18,330 nt of DNA from Methylococcaceae bacterium UBA7658 (GCA_002483425.1 DLHW01000024.1:42430-60759), one strand, 5' to 3'. Counted from the first letter of the stretch, positions 1 to 8,236 are shown. Numbers and translations: made by a program. The notes: generated by a model not told the origin, from the sequence alone.

Positions 1-411
1 GATGACATGCTGGAAACCATGTATGAAGCCAAAGGCGTCGGTTTGGCCGCAACCCAGGTCAATGTTCATCTGCGTGTAGTGGTTATTGATGTCAGCGAGC
101 AAAAAGATAAGCCTTTATGTTTGATTAATCCGGAAATTATTGCACAGGAAGGCGTAGAAGAATCCGAGGAAGGCTGTTTGTCGGTTCCTGGATTTTTTGA
201 AAAAGTCAAACGCGCAGACCGCATCAAGGTCAAAGCTATAAATAAAGAAGGCGAACCGTTCGAGTTTGAAGCGGACGATTTATTAGCTGTATGTGTTCAG
301 CACGAATTGGATCATTTGGAAGGTAAGTTGTTTGTGGATTATATTTCCTCCCTCAAACGGCAGCGGATCAAGAAAAAGCTGGAAAAAATACACAAATTGG
401 AACAAAACTGA
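1..411 (+). CDS. def: Peptide deformylase (5' end cut by window)
   Basis: Removes the formyl group from the N-terminal formyl-Met of nascent proteins at the ribosome, using a bound metal ion (usually Fe2+). The reading frame is open from base 1, so the N-terminus (roughly 30 residues by comparison with the usual ~170) lies outside the window; the first internal Met is at base 7. All three family motifs are visible in order: GVGLAATQ (motif 1), EGCLSVPG with the metal-ligand Cys (motif 2), and QHELDHLEG containing HExxH (motif 3, two His ligands and the catalytic Glu). The basic C-terminal tail is normal. The stop lies 2 nt before the fmt start, the classical def-fmt pair. It is the first visible gene of a packed operon running to ntrX. 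Confidence 0.97.
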   Translation, partial: DDMLETMYEAKGVGLAATQVNVHLRVVVIDVSEQKDKPLCLINPEIIAQEGVEESEEGCLSVPGFFEKVKRADRIKVKAINKEGEPFEFEADDLLAVCVQHELDHLEGKLFVDYISSLKRQRIKKKLEKIHKLEQN

Positions 412-413
412 AC

Positions 414-1352
414 ATGCGGATAATTTTTGCGGGAACGCCCGATTTCGCAGTGCCCAGTTTGCGTGTGTTACTGACATCCGTGCGTTTGGCGGCTAAACAC
501 CAGGTTTGCGCGGTTTACACCCAACCCGACCGGCCTGCGGGCAGAGGACGCAAAATGCAACCCAGTCCGGTCAAAGTTTTGGCGCTGAGTGCGGGAATTC
601 CGGTTTTTCAGCCGGATAGTTTAAAAACACCAGCAGAGATCGCGCTGTTCAGTGATTTACGCCCCGACCTAATGGTGGTAGTTGCTTACGGCATGATTCT
701 CCCTCAAGCGATTCTGGAGATCCCAAAATACGGCTGTATTAATGTTCACGGCTCGTTATTGCCGCGTTGGCGCGGAGCGGCGCCGATCCAGCGAGCATTG
801 ATGGCGGGTGATGAAATAACAGGTGTCACGATCATGCGCATTATTCATAAGCTGGATGCCGGCGACATGTTGCATAAAGAAGTTTGTGCGATTACCGGCA
901 AGGATACGTCCGGGGATTTGTACGAGAAATTGTCGGAGCTAGGCGCTACCGGTTTGGAAAAAGTAATCTTTCAGATCGATTCTGGAACGATAAGCGCCGA
1001 AAAGCAGGACGAAAGCTTAGTCACTTATGCCGAAAAGCTGAACAAAAGCGAAGCGGTACTGGATTGGCGGCTACCGGCCAAAGAGCTTGACAGAAAAGTG
1101 CGGGGACTTAATCCTTGGCCGGTTGCTCAAACGGTTTATCAAGGCCAGATACTGAGAATTTGGCAAGCCGAACCGTTGGCGTCGGCCGACAAGGTCGAAC
1201 CGGGTGTTATCGTCTGCGCTAATAAGACGCTGGACGTGACAACCGGCGACGGTCTGTTGCGCTTGCATGAAGTCCAACTTCCGGGTGGAAAACGGCTGCC
1301 GGTCCAGGCTTTTTTGAACGCTTACCCAGCGTTGGGAGTAAAACTCGGTTGA
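414..1352 (+). CDS. fmt: Methionyl-tRNA formyltransferase
   Basis: Transfers a formyl group from 10-formyl-tetrahydrofolate to Met-tRNA(fMet), making the initiator tRNA in the cytosol. The 312 residues match the usual ~310-315. The N-terminal formyltransferase domain starts MRIIFAGTPDFAVPSL. The signature HGSLLPRWRGAAPIQ is at about residues 112-126, with catalytic Asn110 and His112, and Asp148 sits in LDAGDM. The C-terminal domain (about 210-312) is the tRNA-binding OB fold, including the LNPWP segment. It starts 2 nt after the def stop and is followed 7 nt later by rsmB, so it is almost certainly co-transcribed and translationally coupled. def removes the formyl group that fmt adds, which explains their pairing. 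Nothing unusual is seen. Confidence 0.98.
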   Translation: MRIIFAGTPDFAVPSLRVLLTSVRLAAKHQVCAVYTQPDRPAGRGRKMQPSPVKVLALSAGIPVFQPDSLKTPAEIALFSDLRPDLMVVVAYGMILPQAILEIPKYGCINVHGSLLPRWRGAAPIQRALMAGDEITGVTIMRIIHKLDAGDMLHKEVCAITGKDTSGDLYEKLSELGATGLEKVIFQIDSGTISAEKQDESLVTYAEKLNKSEAVLDWRLPAKELDRKVRGLNPWPVAQTVYQGQILRIWQAEPLASADKVEPGVIVCANKTLDVTTGDGLLRLHEVQLPGGKRLPVQAFLNAYPALGVKLG

Positions 1353-1359
1353 TTAAATT

Positions 1360-2649
1360 GTGAATACCCGCTGGATTGCCGCTCGTGTTATCACGCGGGT
1401 ACTACAGGAAGGACAGTCGCTGACGGCTGCGCTCGATAACGCCCTCAAGTCGATAGAATCCTCCCAAGATAGAGCGTTTATCCAGGCTCTTTGTTACGGC
1501 GTGTGCCGGTATTATCATCGATTGGATTTTATTTTAAACGCCTTGCTCGATAAGCCTTTGAGAGACTTAGAGGTCAAGGCATTGATTATGATAGGCTTAT
1601 ACCAGCTTAAATATATGCGGGTTAAGGCTCATGCCGCCGTTTCGGAGACGGTGCAAGCCGCGCGCGGCCTCCCTTGGGCGAGAGCATTGATTAATGCGGT
1701 GCTTAGAAATTATCTGCGTAAACACGATGGACTTGAACAACAGGCCGATAAAGATAAAACTGCGGCCTTTAGCCACCCTGCTTGGATAATTCAACAACTG
1801 GATAAGGATTGGCCTGGACAAGGCGACGCCGTCCTTTTCGAAAACAACCAGCCGCCGCCGATGGCGCTGCGGGTCAATTTGGCGAAGATGTCCCGCCAGG
1901 ATTATTTGCAACGGCTTAACGATCAAGGTTTAACGGCCCAAGCCGTTACCGTATGTTCTGCGGGCATTATTCTCGACAAACCGGCGCCGGTTGAATCGTT
2001 GCCAGGATTCGCCGACGGCTGGATTTCGGTGCAAGACGGCGCGGCGCAACTGGCGGCGGGGTTGCTTGATGTCCACCCCGGCCAACGGGTGCTGGATGTG
2101 TGCGCGGCCCCCGGCGGAAAAACCGCTCATATTCTGGAGTTGCAACCGGACTTGCAAGAACTGGTCGCCGTGGATATTGACGAAAACCGGATACGCCGGA
2201 TACAGGATAATTTACAACGCTTGTCGCAAAAAGCGTTGCTTGTGGCGGGCGATGCCTGTAAGCCGGAGTCGTGGTGGGACGGTAAGCCTTTCGACCGTAT
2301 TTTGCTGGATGCTCCGTGTTCTGCAACTGGTGTTATCCGCCGTCATCCCGACATCAAATTATTGCGAAGGGTCGAGGATATAGCTGGGCTGACTGCGATG
2401 CAACTCAATATTCTAAACGCGATTTGGCCGTTGCTGGCACAAGGCGGTCTGTTGCTTTATGCGACCTGTTCTGTGCTAAAGCAGGAAAATGAACAACAAA
2501 TCCAAAACTTTTTATCGGCGCATGACGACGCGAAAGAGTTGCCGCTCACCGATGCCGGTTGGGGTGTGGACGGTGATGTCGGCAGACAGATTTTGACCGG
2601 AGAATCCGCAATGGACGGTTTTTATTATGCGCGCATCGTCAAGCATTAA
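1360..2649 (+). CDS. rsmB: 16S rRNA (cytosine-967-C5) methyltransferase
   Basis: Methylates C967 of 16S rRNA at carbon 5 using S-adenosylmethionine. The 429 residues have the normal two-part build: an N-terminal NusB-like RNA-binding domain (about 1-130) and a C-terminal Rossmann methyltransferase (about 165-429). The SAM loop DVCAAPGGKT is at 246-255 and VDIDENR (motif II) at 271-277. DAPCSATG carries the release cysteine Cys320, and YATCSV carries the catalytic cysteine Cys370. The start is GTG at 1360, 7 nt after the fmt stop; the family begins right there, so no other start is needed. The last 23 bp overlap the DUF4390 gene in another frame. The def-fmt-rsmB order is widespread in proteobacteria. 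Confidence 0.97.
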   Translation: MNTRWIAARVITRVLQEGQSLTAALDNALKSIESSQDRAFIQALCYGVCRYYHRLDFILNALLDKPLRDLEVKALIMIGLYQLKYMRVKAHAAVSETVQAARGLPWARALINAVLRNYLRKHDGLEQQADKDKTAAFSHPAWIIQQLDKDWPGQGDAVLFENNQPPPMALRVNLAKMSRQDYLQRLNDQGLTAQAVTVCSAGIILDKPAPVESLPGFADGWISVQDGAAQLAAGLLDVHPGQRVLDVCAAPGGKTAHILELQPDLQELVAVDIDENRIRRIQDNLQRLSQKALLVAGDACKPESWWDGKPFDRILLDAPCSATGVIRRHPDIKLLRRVEDIAGLTAMQLNILNAIWPLLAQGGLLLYATCSVLKQENEQQIQNFLSAHDDAKELPLTDAGWGVDGDVGRQILTGESAMDGFYYARIVKH

Positions 2650-3199
2650 GAAAACCTTGGCATTGGGTCTGATACTATTTCTGATGTTCGTGCCGGTTGT
2701 TCCGGTTAGTGCCGGCGTGACAATAAAAAACGCTATAACATCTGTTCAGGGCGAAAATTACGCGATAACAGCGAACATTGAATACAGACTCAGTAAAAAA
2801 GCAATTGAAGCGCTAACGAACGGCGTGCCTTTGACTTGGACTTATCGCTTCAAAATTGAAGAACAACGGGATTATTTTTGGAACAAGACCGTAGCGGATA
2901 AAAGCATTCTTTACCGGATTCAGTACCATGCGTTATTAAATATGTACCGAGTGAAAAACGAAAGTACTGGAGTGGCCGATAATTTTTCAACGCTTCAAGC
3001 CGCACTCGACTTGCTATCGACGCTTCAGGATTACCCGCTGATTGAAAAAGCCGAAATTTCCGGTCAGAAAACCTATATCGTTAAAATGAAGATTACTTTC
3101 GAACGCGACGCCTTGCCCTTGCCTTTGCGTCCGAAATCCTATGTTAGCTCGCAATGGCAGTTGTCCAGTGATTGGTTGATATGGACTCTAAAAAAATAA
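2627..3199 (+). CDS. DUF4390 family secreted protein
   Basis: A 190-residue protein of the DUF4390 family, recognised from the early ITSVQGENYAITANIEYRLS strand region, the GVPLTWTYRFKI segment, and its place between rsmB and ntrY. The biochemical role is unknown. Residues 1-29 form a signal peptide or anchor (basic MRASSSIKK, a hydrophobic LALGLILFLMFVPVVPV stretch, then SAG), so the mature part should sit in the periplasm or at the outer face of the inner membrane. Beginning at ATG 2627 makes it overlap rsmB by 23 bp. The signal peptide requires this start, since the next Met falls inside the hydrophobic core. Its end overlaps ntrY as well. Linkage to the NtrY sensor suggests, without proving, a link to envelope sensing. 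Confidence 0.85.
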   Translation: MRASSSIKKTLALGLILFLMFVPVVPVSAGVTIKNAITSVQGENYAITANIEYRLSKKAIEALTNGVPLTWTYRFKIEEQRDYFWNKTVADKSILYRIQYHALLNMYRVKNESTGVADNFSTLQAALDLLSTLQDYPLIEKAEISGQKTYIVKMKITFERDALPLPLRPKSYVSSQWQLSSDWLIWTLKK

Positions 3200-5322
3200 A
3201 ACCGCCTGCCGGTTTATCTATCGCTATTTTGTTCGGTTTAATTCTGCTGTCGTTGCAGATGATGAGTTCAGCGACGCAAGAATCTTCGAAATTAGGTGAA
3301 ATGTATTCATGGCTATTGCTGGTCAATGCTGCGGGATCGGTGGTTTTATTAGGTTTGGTCGGCGCCAATATCTATTCCCTAATACGTCAGCTCAAAAAAC
3401 GCGAGGCTGGTTCGAGATTAACCAACCGGATGGTGTCGCTCTTTGTCTTGGTTGCTTTGGCTCCGGCCGCGATTGTATTTTATTTTTCCATGCAATTTCT
3501 GCATCAAGGCATCGATAGCTGGTTTAACGTAGAAATAGACAGAGCCATGGAGGACGCCCTAGAGTTGAGTCAAGTCGCGCTGGACCAAAGAATGCGCTGG
3601 CATCTTAGGCAAACCCAACAGTTAGCCGAAAATATGGATTATTCGTCCGAGGCGATGGCGACGCTGGAGATGGAAAATTTGCTCATATTGTCCGGAGCAA
3701 GCGAAGTTACGTTGTTTTCAAAACAAGGCCGGATTGTTGCGTTCAGCAGCAACAATCCGGGTGATATTTTGCCGAATTTGCCGGACGAACACGCTTGGCT
3801 GCAACTTCGCCGTAACGATGAGTTTGTTGCCTTAGCTCCCATCAGTGATAACGATCTTATGATTCGAGTGATAGTCGTCATCAAAGGGCAAGAGCCGCAA
3901 TATTTGCAAGCCTTATACCCTGTGCCGATCCGGATTGCCGACCTGGCGGATTCGGTCGAATTTGCGTTTGTACGCTATAAAGAAATGAATTACTTGAGAA
4001 ATTCTTTGAAGTTAAGTTTTTCTTTGGCGTTGTCGCTTATATTGTTGATGAGTTTATTAGCGGCAATCTGGGTCGCCTTTATCAGTATTCGCGACATTAT
4101 AGCGCCGGTAAAAAACTTGGTTAAAGGGACGCAAGCGGTAGCTTCCGGCTTGTACGACCAGCAGTTGCCAGTCATTGCGCAAGACGATTTGGGTTTTTTG
4201 GTGGAGTCGTTCAATGTGATGACCCGGCGTATCGGTGAGGCGCGCGATGAAAGCAGGCAAGCTGGACTCGAAGTCGAAAACCAGCGCGCTTACTTGGAAA
4301 CCATCTTGGCTAATTTAACGGCTGGCGTCATCAGTTTCGATGCCGATTATAAGATCCGCACCGCCAATCAAGCGGCGTATAGAATTTTTCACATTCATGT
4401 TAGCCATTTTGTCGGTCAGACTTTGCTGGAATTGGTAGAAATCTATAAAGATCTAGCGGAACCGTTAAAATCGATACAACGCTTGCTGGAGCAAGCCGAC
4501 GACATTTGGCAGCAACGGATCGCTTTCCTAGGACCGAACGGCCGGCAGGAGTTGCTATGCCGGGGTACGCCGCTGTTTTCGCAAGACGGGCTGCGGGTAG
4601 GCGCGGTAGTTGTTTTCGACGACGTGACGGATTTGATCCAGGCCCAGAAAAGTGCGGCATGGGGTGAAGTAGCCCGGCGTTTGGCGCACGAAATCAAAAA
4701 TCCATTGACGCCCATTCAGTTATCGGCGGAACGGTTACAGGTGAAACTGGCGTCAAAGCTGGATACAAACGATGCCGAAATTTTACAGAAATCCACCCGG
4801 ACGATCGTGCAGCAAGTGGAAGCGATGAAAGAGATGGTGGATGATTTTTCCCAGTACGCCAAGCCTGCTAAAAAACAGGCTGCCGAACTGGATTTGGCGG
4901 TATTGGTGCAAGAAGTTTTGGCATTGTATCCTGTAAAATCAGGCGTAAAATTCAACACCGGATACGGAACCGGTAAATTACTGATTAAAGGCGACCCCGT
5001 TACGATCCGGCAAGTCATTCATAATTTGCTGATTAATGCTTTGGAGGCTATTAATGGCAACGGTCAGATCGACATACATATGTTCCGGGTACAAAAAAAT
5101 TATTCCGATTTTATCGAAATAACCTTTTATGACGACGGGCCTGGGATTAAAGAAGAACAAGTCGAACAAATCTTTGAACCCTATGTCACTACTAAGGCTA
5201 AAGGCACCGGTTTGGGCTTGGCGATTGTCAAAAAAATTATTGAAGAACACGGCGGGTCGATCTGGGTCGATACCCAACGGAAAGCCGGAGCGGGATTCAT
5301 TATCCAACTCCCTGCAGTTTAA
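3181..5322 (+). CDS. ntrY: NtrY-type membrane sensor histidine kinase
   Basis: Membrane sensor kinase that should autophosphorylate on His and pass phosphate to the neighbouring NtrX; the family is tied to nitrogen and redox control. Numbered from ATG 3181 (713 residues): transmembrane helices at about 11-30, 43-67 and 84-105, then an extracytoplasmic region to about 272. A fourth helix (276-300) leads to HAMP (about 301-355) and PAS (about 365-485). The H-box is RRLAHEIKNPLTP with His503. The ATPase domain has N-box HNLLINALEAI, G1 DDGPGIK, F-box FEPYVTT and G2 GTGLGLAIV, all intact. An in-frame TTG at 3172 would add three residues. I prefer the ATG, but neither has a clear Shine-Dalgarno. 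It overlaps DUF4390 by 19 bp and ends 15 bp before ntrX. Confidence 0.93.
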   Translation: MDSKKIKPPAGLSIAILFGLILLSLQMMSSATQESSKLGEMYSWLLLVNAAGSVVLLGLVGANIYSLIRQLKKREAGSRLTNRMVSLFVLVALAPAAIVFYFSMQFLHQGIDSWFNVEIDRAMEDALELSQVALDQRMRWHLRQTQQLAENMDYSSEAMATLEMENLLILSGASEVTLFSKQGRIVAFSSNNPGDILPNLPDEHAWLQLRRNDEFVALAPISDNDLMIRVIVVIKGQEPQYLQALYPVPIRIADLADSVEFAFVRYKEMNYLRNSLKLSFSLALSLILLMSLLAAIWVAFISIRDIIAPVKNLVKGTQAVASGLYDQQLPVIAQDDLGFLVESFNVMTRRIGEARDESRQAGLEVENQRAYLETILANLTAGVISFDADYKIRTANQAAYRIFHIHVSHFVGQTLLELVEIYKDLAEPLKSIQRLLEQADDIWQQRIAFLGPNGRQELLCRGTPLFSQDGLRVGAVVVFDDVTDLIQAQKSAAWGEVARRLAHEIKNPLTPIQLSAERLQVKLASKLDTNDAEILQKSTRTIVQQVEAMKEMVDDFSQYAKPAKKQAAELDLAVLVQEVLALYPVKSGVKFNTGYGTGKLLIKGDPVTIRQVIHNLLINALEAINGNGQIDIHMFRVQKNYSDFIEITFYDDGPGIKEEQVEQIFEPYVTTKAKGTGLGLAIVKKIIEEHGGSIWVDTQRKAGAGFIIQLPAV

Positions 5323-5337
5323 TACGGAACAGAGTTT

Positions 5338-6699
5338 ATGAATAAGCAAATACCTCACTTGTTAATTGTCGATGATGAGCCGGAAATTCGCCGGTTGGTG
5401 GGCGAAATTCTCGAAGACGAAGGTTATCGGGTTACTACAGCGGAAAATGCCCAAGAAGCGAAAGCTTTAAAGCTTTCCGTAAATCCGAGTTTGATTCTGC
5501 TAGACATCTGGATGCCTGATATGGACGGTATTACCTTGTTGAAAGAATGGGTTGCGGAAGATTCGCTGCTATGTCCCGTGGTTATGATGTCGGGTCACGG
5601 TTCCGTGGAGTCCGCTGTGGAGGCCACCAAACTCGGCGCATACGATTTCCTGGAAAAGCCTTTGTCGATGGCGAAATTGTTATTGATCGTAGCAAGAGCT
5701 TTGGAAGCCAGCAATTTGCAGAAGGAGAACGCCGGACTTAAACAACAGTTGGTGACCGACATCGAGCCGGTCGGCAAAAGCGCAACGATTGCCAGGACGA
5801 AAGATCAAATCAAACGCTTGGCGCAACACGATACGCGAGTGTTGTTTATGGGCGAGGCAGGGGCCGGTAAAGAATTATATGCGCGCTATTTGCACAACAA
5901 CAGCACCCGGCGGGATGGTCCTTTTGTCGATGTTCCGGTGGGCAGTATCTCGCCGGAAAACGCTGCGGTGGAATTCTTTGGCAAGGAGCACGGTGGAAAA
6001 ACTTATCCCGGTTTGTTGGAGCGGGCGAATCGCGGTACTTTGTTTTTGAGCGAGATTGCAGGAATGGATCAGGAAACCCAGTTAAGGCTGCTCAGCGCGC
6101 TGGCGTCCAGTTCGTTTTTGCGCGTCGGCGGCAGCGAAGCCGTCCGGGTAGATGTCCGGGTGTTGGCTTCGACCCGTATCGATTTGGCTGATGAAGTAAA
6201 GTTGGGCCGGTTCCGGCAAGACCTGTATTATTTGCTGAACGAAGTCACTTTGGACATCCAGCCGCTACGGGAACATAGCGAAGATATTCCTGGGTTATTG
6301 AATTTTTACGTGGATTATTTTGTTAGTCACGATAAGTTGGCGTTCAGAAAGTTTTCGATGGCCGCGCAGAATTTTTTGCGTAACTACAGTTGGCGCGGTA
6401 ATGTCAGGGAATTGAAAAACTTGGTCCAGCGTTTGATGATTTTGGGCGTGGGCGAGGAAATCGAACTGGATGAGGTTAAATCGGCGTTAGGCACTGTTAT
6501 CGCCGATTCCGCGCCTTCGGCGTCCGTGCCGGATTTCTATAATCTGCCGCTAAAAGACGCCAGGGATCAATTCGAAAAGGCCTACCTGGAATACCATTTC
6601 GAACGTTCCGGCGGCAGTGTGGCGAAATTATCCGCGGCTGTGGGTATAGAACGCACTCATCTTTACCGTAAGCTGCATTCCTTAAATATCAAATTATGA
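5338..6699 (+). CDS. ntrX: NtrX-type response regulator with degenerate AAA+ domain
   Basis: Response regulator partner of NtrY, 453 residues: receiver (1-120), central AAA+ domain (about 145-375), Fis-type helix-turn-helix (about 405-453). The receiver is intact: acidic D12/D13, phospho-acceptor D56, S85 and K107. The central domain keeps a Walker A-like GEAGAGKE (172-179) and WRGNVREL (352-359). The GAFTGA loop that contacts sigma-54 is missing: sequence runs from FFGKEHGG to PGLLERA. The Walker B Asp is Ser (GTLFLSEI, S238), and the usual Arg in LYYRLN is Leu. It therefore probably controls transcription without activating sigma-54 or hydrolysing ATP. The HTH (GGSVAKLSAAVGIERTHLYR) is normal. 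The start is ATG 5338 with a weak purine-rich upstream. It is the last gene of the operon. Confidence 0.93.
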   Translation: MNKQIPHLLIVDDEPEIRRLVGEILEDEGYRVTTAENAQEAKALKLSVNPSLILLDIWMPDMDGITLLKEWVAEDSLLCPVVMMSGHGSVESAVEATKLGAYDFLEKPLSMAKLLLIVARALEASNLQKENAGLKQQLVTDIEPVGKSATIARTKDQIKRLAQHDTRVLFMGEAGAGKELYARYLHNNSTRRDGPFVDVPVGSISPENAAVEFFGKEHGGKTYPGLLERANRGTLFLSEIAGMDQETQLRLLSALASSSFLRVGGSEAVRVDVRVLASTRIDLADEVKLGRFRQDLYYLLNEVTLDIQPLREHSEDIPGLLNFYVDYFVSHDKLAFRKFSMAAQNFLRNYSWRGNVRELKNLVQRLMILGVGEEIELDEVKSALGTVIADSAPSASVPDFYNLPLKDARDQFEKAYLEYHFERSGGSVAKLSAAVGIERTHLYRKLHSLNIKL

Positions 6700-6740
6700 C
6701 AAGATTGCGGCAATTATTTGCAGTCGTTTCCAAAATAGGC

Positions 6741-6769
6741 TTGTAAAAAACATAAACGTCTAGTAGAAT
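6741..6769 (+). promoter_or_regulatory. Sigma-70 promoter for rplM-rpsI
   Basis: The -35 TTGTAA (6741-6746) and -10 TAGAAT (6764-6769) are separated by exactly 17 bp. It lies in the 112-bp gap between ntrX and rplM, with predicted transcription start near 6776. This would give the ribosomal protein pair its own strong promoter independent of the ntrYX operon. Confidence 0.65.
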
Positions 6770-6772
6770 TCC

Positions 6773-6788
6773 GGCTCTTTTTTGAGTC
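6773..6788 (+). promoter_or_regulatory. Small hairpin in the rplM leader
   Basis: GGCTC (6773-6777) pairs with GAGTC (6784-6788), including one G-U, around a six-T loop, just at or after the predicted transcription start and 23 nt before the rplM ATG. Leader hairpins upstream of rplM are known to serve L13 autoregulation in other bacteria; whether this one does so is inference. The stem is short. Confidence 0.3.
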
Positions 6789-6811
6789 TTTAACAGTTAA
6801 ATAAAGCAACG

Positions 6812-7240
6812 ATGAAAACATTTAGTGCAAAGCCCGCGGAAGTAAGGCGCGATTGGTATGTGGTGGATGCGGAAGGAAAGACGCTGGGCCGTCTGGCTTC
6901 CGAGATTGCACGCCGTCTTCGTGGTAAACACAAACCGGAATATACCCCGCACGTCGATACCGGCGATTACATCATCGTCGTCAATGTTGAAAAAATCGGC
7001 GTAACCGGCACTAAAGAAAAAGATAAGCTTTATCAACACCACACTGGTTATATCGGCAACCTGAAAACGGTTAGCTTGGGCAAGTTAAGAAAAACATTCC
7101 CAGACCGGATTCTGACCACCGCGGTAAAAGGTATGTTACCGAATAATCCATTAGGACGCGCCATGTTCAAGAAATTGAAAGTGTACGCTGGTCCACAACA
7201 TGATCATCAGGCGCAACAGCCTAAAGTTTTAGAAATTTAA
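6812..7240 (+). CDS. rplM: 50S ribosomal protein L13
   Basis: Structural protein of the large ribosomal subunit, an early assembly protein binding 23S rRNA. The 142 residues are the normal length. Family hallmarks are WYVVDAEGKTLGRLASEIA, LRGKHKPEYTPHVDTGDYI, YQHHTGYIGNL, and the C-terminal MLPNNPLGRAMFKKLKVYAG. The start at ATG 6812 is fixed by the conserved MKTFSAKPAEVRRDW beginning. The upstream is AT-rich with no strong Shine-Dalgarno. It has its own promoter and is followed 11 bp later by rpsI, the universal bacterial pair. Confidence 0.99.
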   Translation: MKTFSAKPAEVRRDWYVVDAEGKTLGRLASEIARRLRGKHKPEYTPHVDTGDYIIVVNVEKIGVTGTKEKDKLYQHHTGYIGNLKTVSLGKLRKTFPDRILTTAVKGMLPNNPLGRAMFKKLKVYAGPQHDHQAQQPKVLEI

Positions 7241-7251
7241 GCGGAAAAACC

Positions 7252-7647
7252 ATGGCATCAGCAGCTCAGTATTATGGAACCGGTCGTCGTAAAAGCGCAA
7301 TAGCTAGGGTTTACGCCACTACAGGCACCGGAAAAATTACAGTCAATTCAAAGACATTGGAAGATTATTTTGGCCGTAAAACCGACCAGATGGTGTCTCG
7401 TCAACCTTTACAATGTGTTGATCTCGAAGGGAAATTGGATGTTAACGTGATCGTCAAAGGCGGCGGTCCATCGGGTCAAGCCGGCGCGATCCGTCACGGC
7501 TTGACAAGGGCGTTGATGGAGTATGACGAAACGCTACGTCCTGCGCTTAGAAAAGCCGGTTATGTGACTCGCGACTCACGCGTTGTCGAACGTAAAAAAG
7601 TCGGTCTACATAAAGCTAGAAAACGTCCGCAGTACTCAAAACGTTAA
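7252..7647 (+). CDS. rpsI: 30S ribosomal protein S9
   Basis: Small-subunit protein of the 30S head. Its C-terminal tail reaches the P-site tRNA anticodon region. It has 131 residues, about the normal length. It begins MASAAQYYGTGRRKSAIARV, followed by the conserved VKGGGPSGQAGAIRHGLTRAL. The basic tail KARKRPQYSKR ends in the invariant SKR. It lies 11 bp after rplM and is followed by an intrinsic terminator, so rplM-rpsI form a complete two-gene unit. Confidence 0.99.
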   Translation: MASAAQYYGTGRRKSAIARVYATTGTGKITVNSKTLEDYFGRKTDQMVSRQPLQCVDLEGKLDVNVIVKGGGPSGQAGAIRHGLTRALMEYDETLRPALRKAGYVTRDSRVVERKKVGLHKARKRPQYSKR

Positions 7648-7668
7648 TTTACTCCAGTCTTTATCCAA

Positions 7669-7701
7669 GAGGCCTGTGTTCTCCGGACAGAGGCCTTTTT
7701 T
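7669..7701 (+). terminator. Intrinsic terminator after rpsI
   Basis: AGGCC (7670-7674) pairs with GGCCT (7692-7696) and the inner TGT (7675-7677) with ACA (7687-7689), leaving a two-base bulge and a nine-base loop. Six T follow directly (7696-7701). It lies 22 bp past the rpsI stop and marks the left edge of the accessory region. Confidence 0.85.
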
Positions 7702-8212
7702 GTGCGCGCAAGTTTTTTGATTTATTCCACCTGAGAAAACGCGTTACCCTGTATCTGTGTTAACGGTTGGTTACCATTCCGATGATGGATTGTCTTAAAT
7801 TCGTCTTGAGTTATTCCGAATCCAGTGTTGAAACTATACGATCTATAAAGTCTTAAAAACTCAACTTTATAATCTTGAAAGCAGTCGACGAAGTCCACTA
7901 AGTTACAACTAATTGAATTGGGGAAAACGACCCAAACCGGCCCTTGGCAACCTACTTAATATCATGATGCAATGCTGACATTCATTACTGGTTACTGAGT
8001 TTATTTAACGCATTCGCACATTCAGTAAGGATTAGAATAAAAATATTTTATTGCTTTTGCTGGGTTCGAAGGCGCCCGATTCAGAGGCTGAAGCCATCAT
8101 TCTGCCGCCTCACTCTCAAATATAACCACTTGTGCTTTCAATGAAAGTAAACCTTGACATAATTCTTGGCTGCTTTACAGGTAAATTGCGAATAGAACAC
8201 GAAAGCAACTAA

Positions 8213-8230
8213 TTCAATTATATAATTGAA
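8213..8230. promoter_or_regulatory. Perfect 18-bp palindrome (possible operator) with internal TATAAT
   Basis: TTCAATTATATAATTGAA is identical to its reverse complement over all 18 bases. It lies 63 bp before the GNAT start and contains a perfect -10 hexamer TATAAT (8221-8226). No good -35 is found 16-18 bp upstream, which would fit an activated promoter. A dimeric regulator bound here would cover the -10. The operator role is inference. Confidence 0.45.
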
Positions 8231-8236
8231 GATGAC

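Noticed and set aside
1967..2326. 119-codon minus-strand frame inside rsmB
   Set aside because: It is antisense to conserved methyltransferase motifs, Arg/Pro-rich, and a typical shadow frame.
7783..7857. 24-codon open frame after the rpsI terminator
   Set aside because: It has no Shine-Dalgarno and no hydrophobic or known small-protein pattern; it is compatible with chance.
8062..8070. T-arm-like GGGTTCGAA suggesting a tRNA or tRNA attachment fragment
   Set aside because: The flanking bases do not form a T stem, anticodon arm or acceptor end, and no second copy was seen at the right edge of the acquired segment.
8154..8181. TTGACA with TACAGG as a promoter for the GNAT gene
   Set aside because: The -35 is perfect but the -10 matches only 3 of 6 at 16-bp spacing; TATAAT in the palindrome is the better element.
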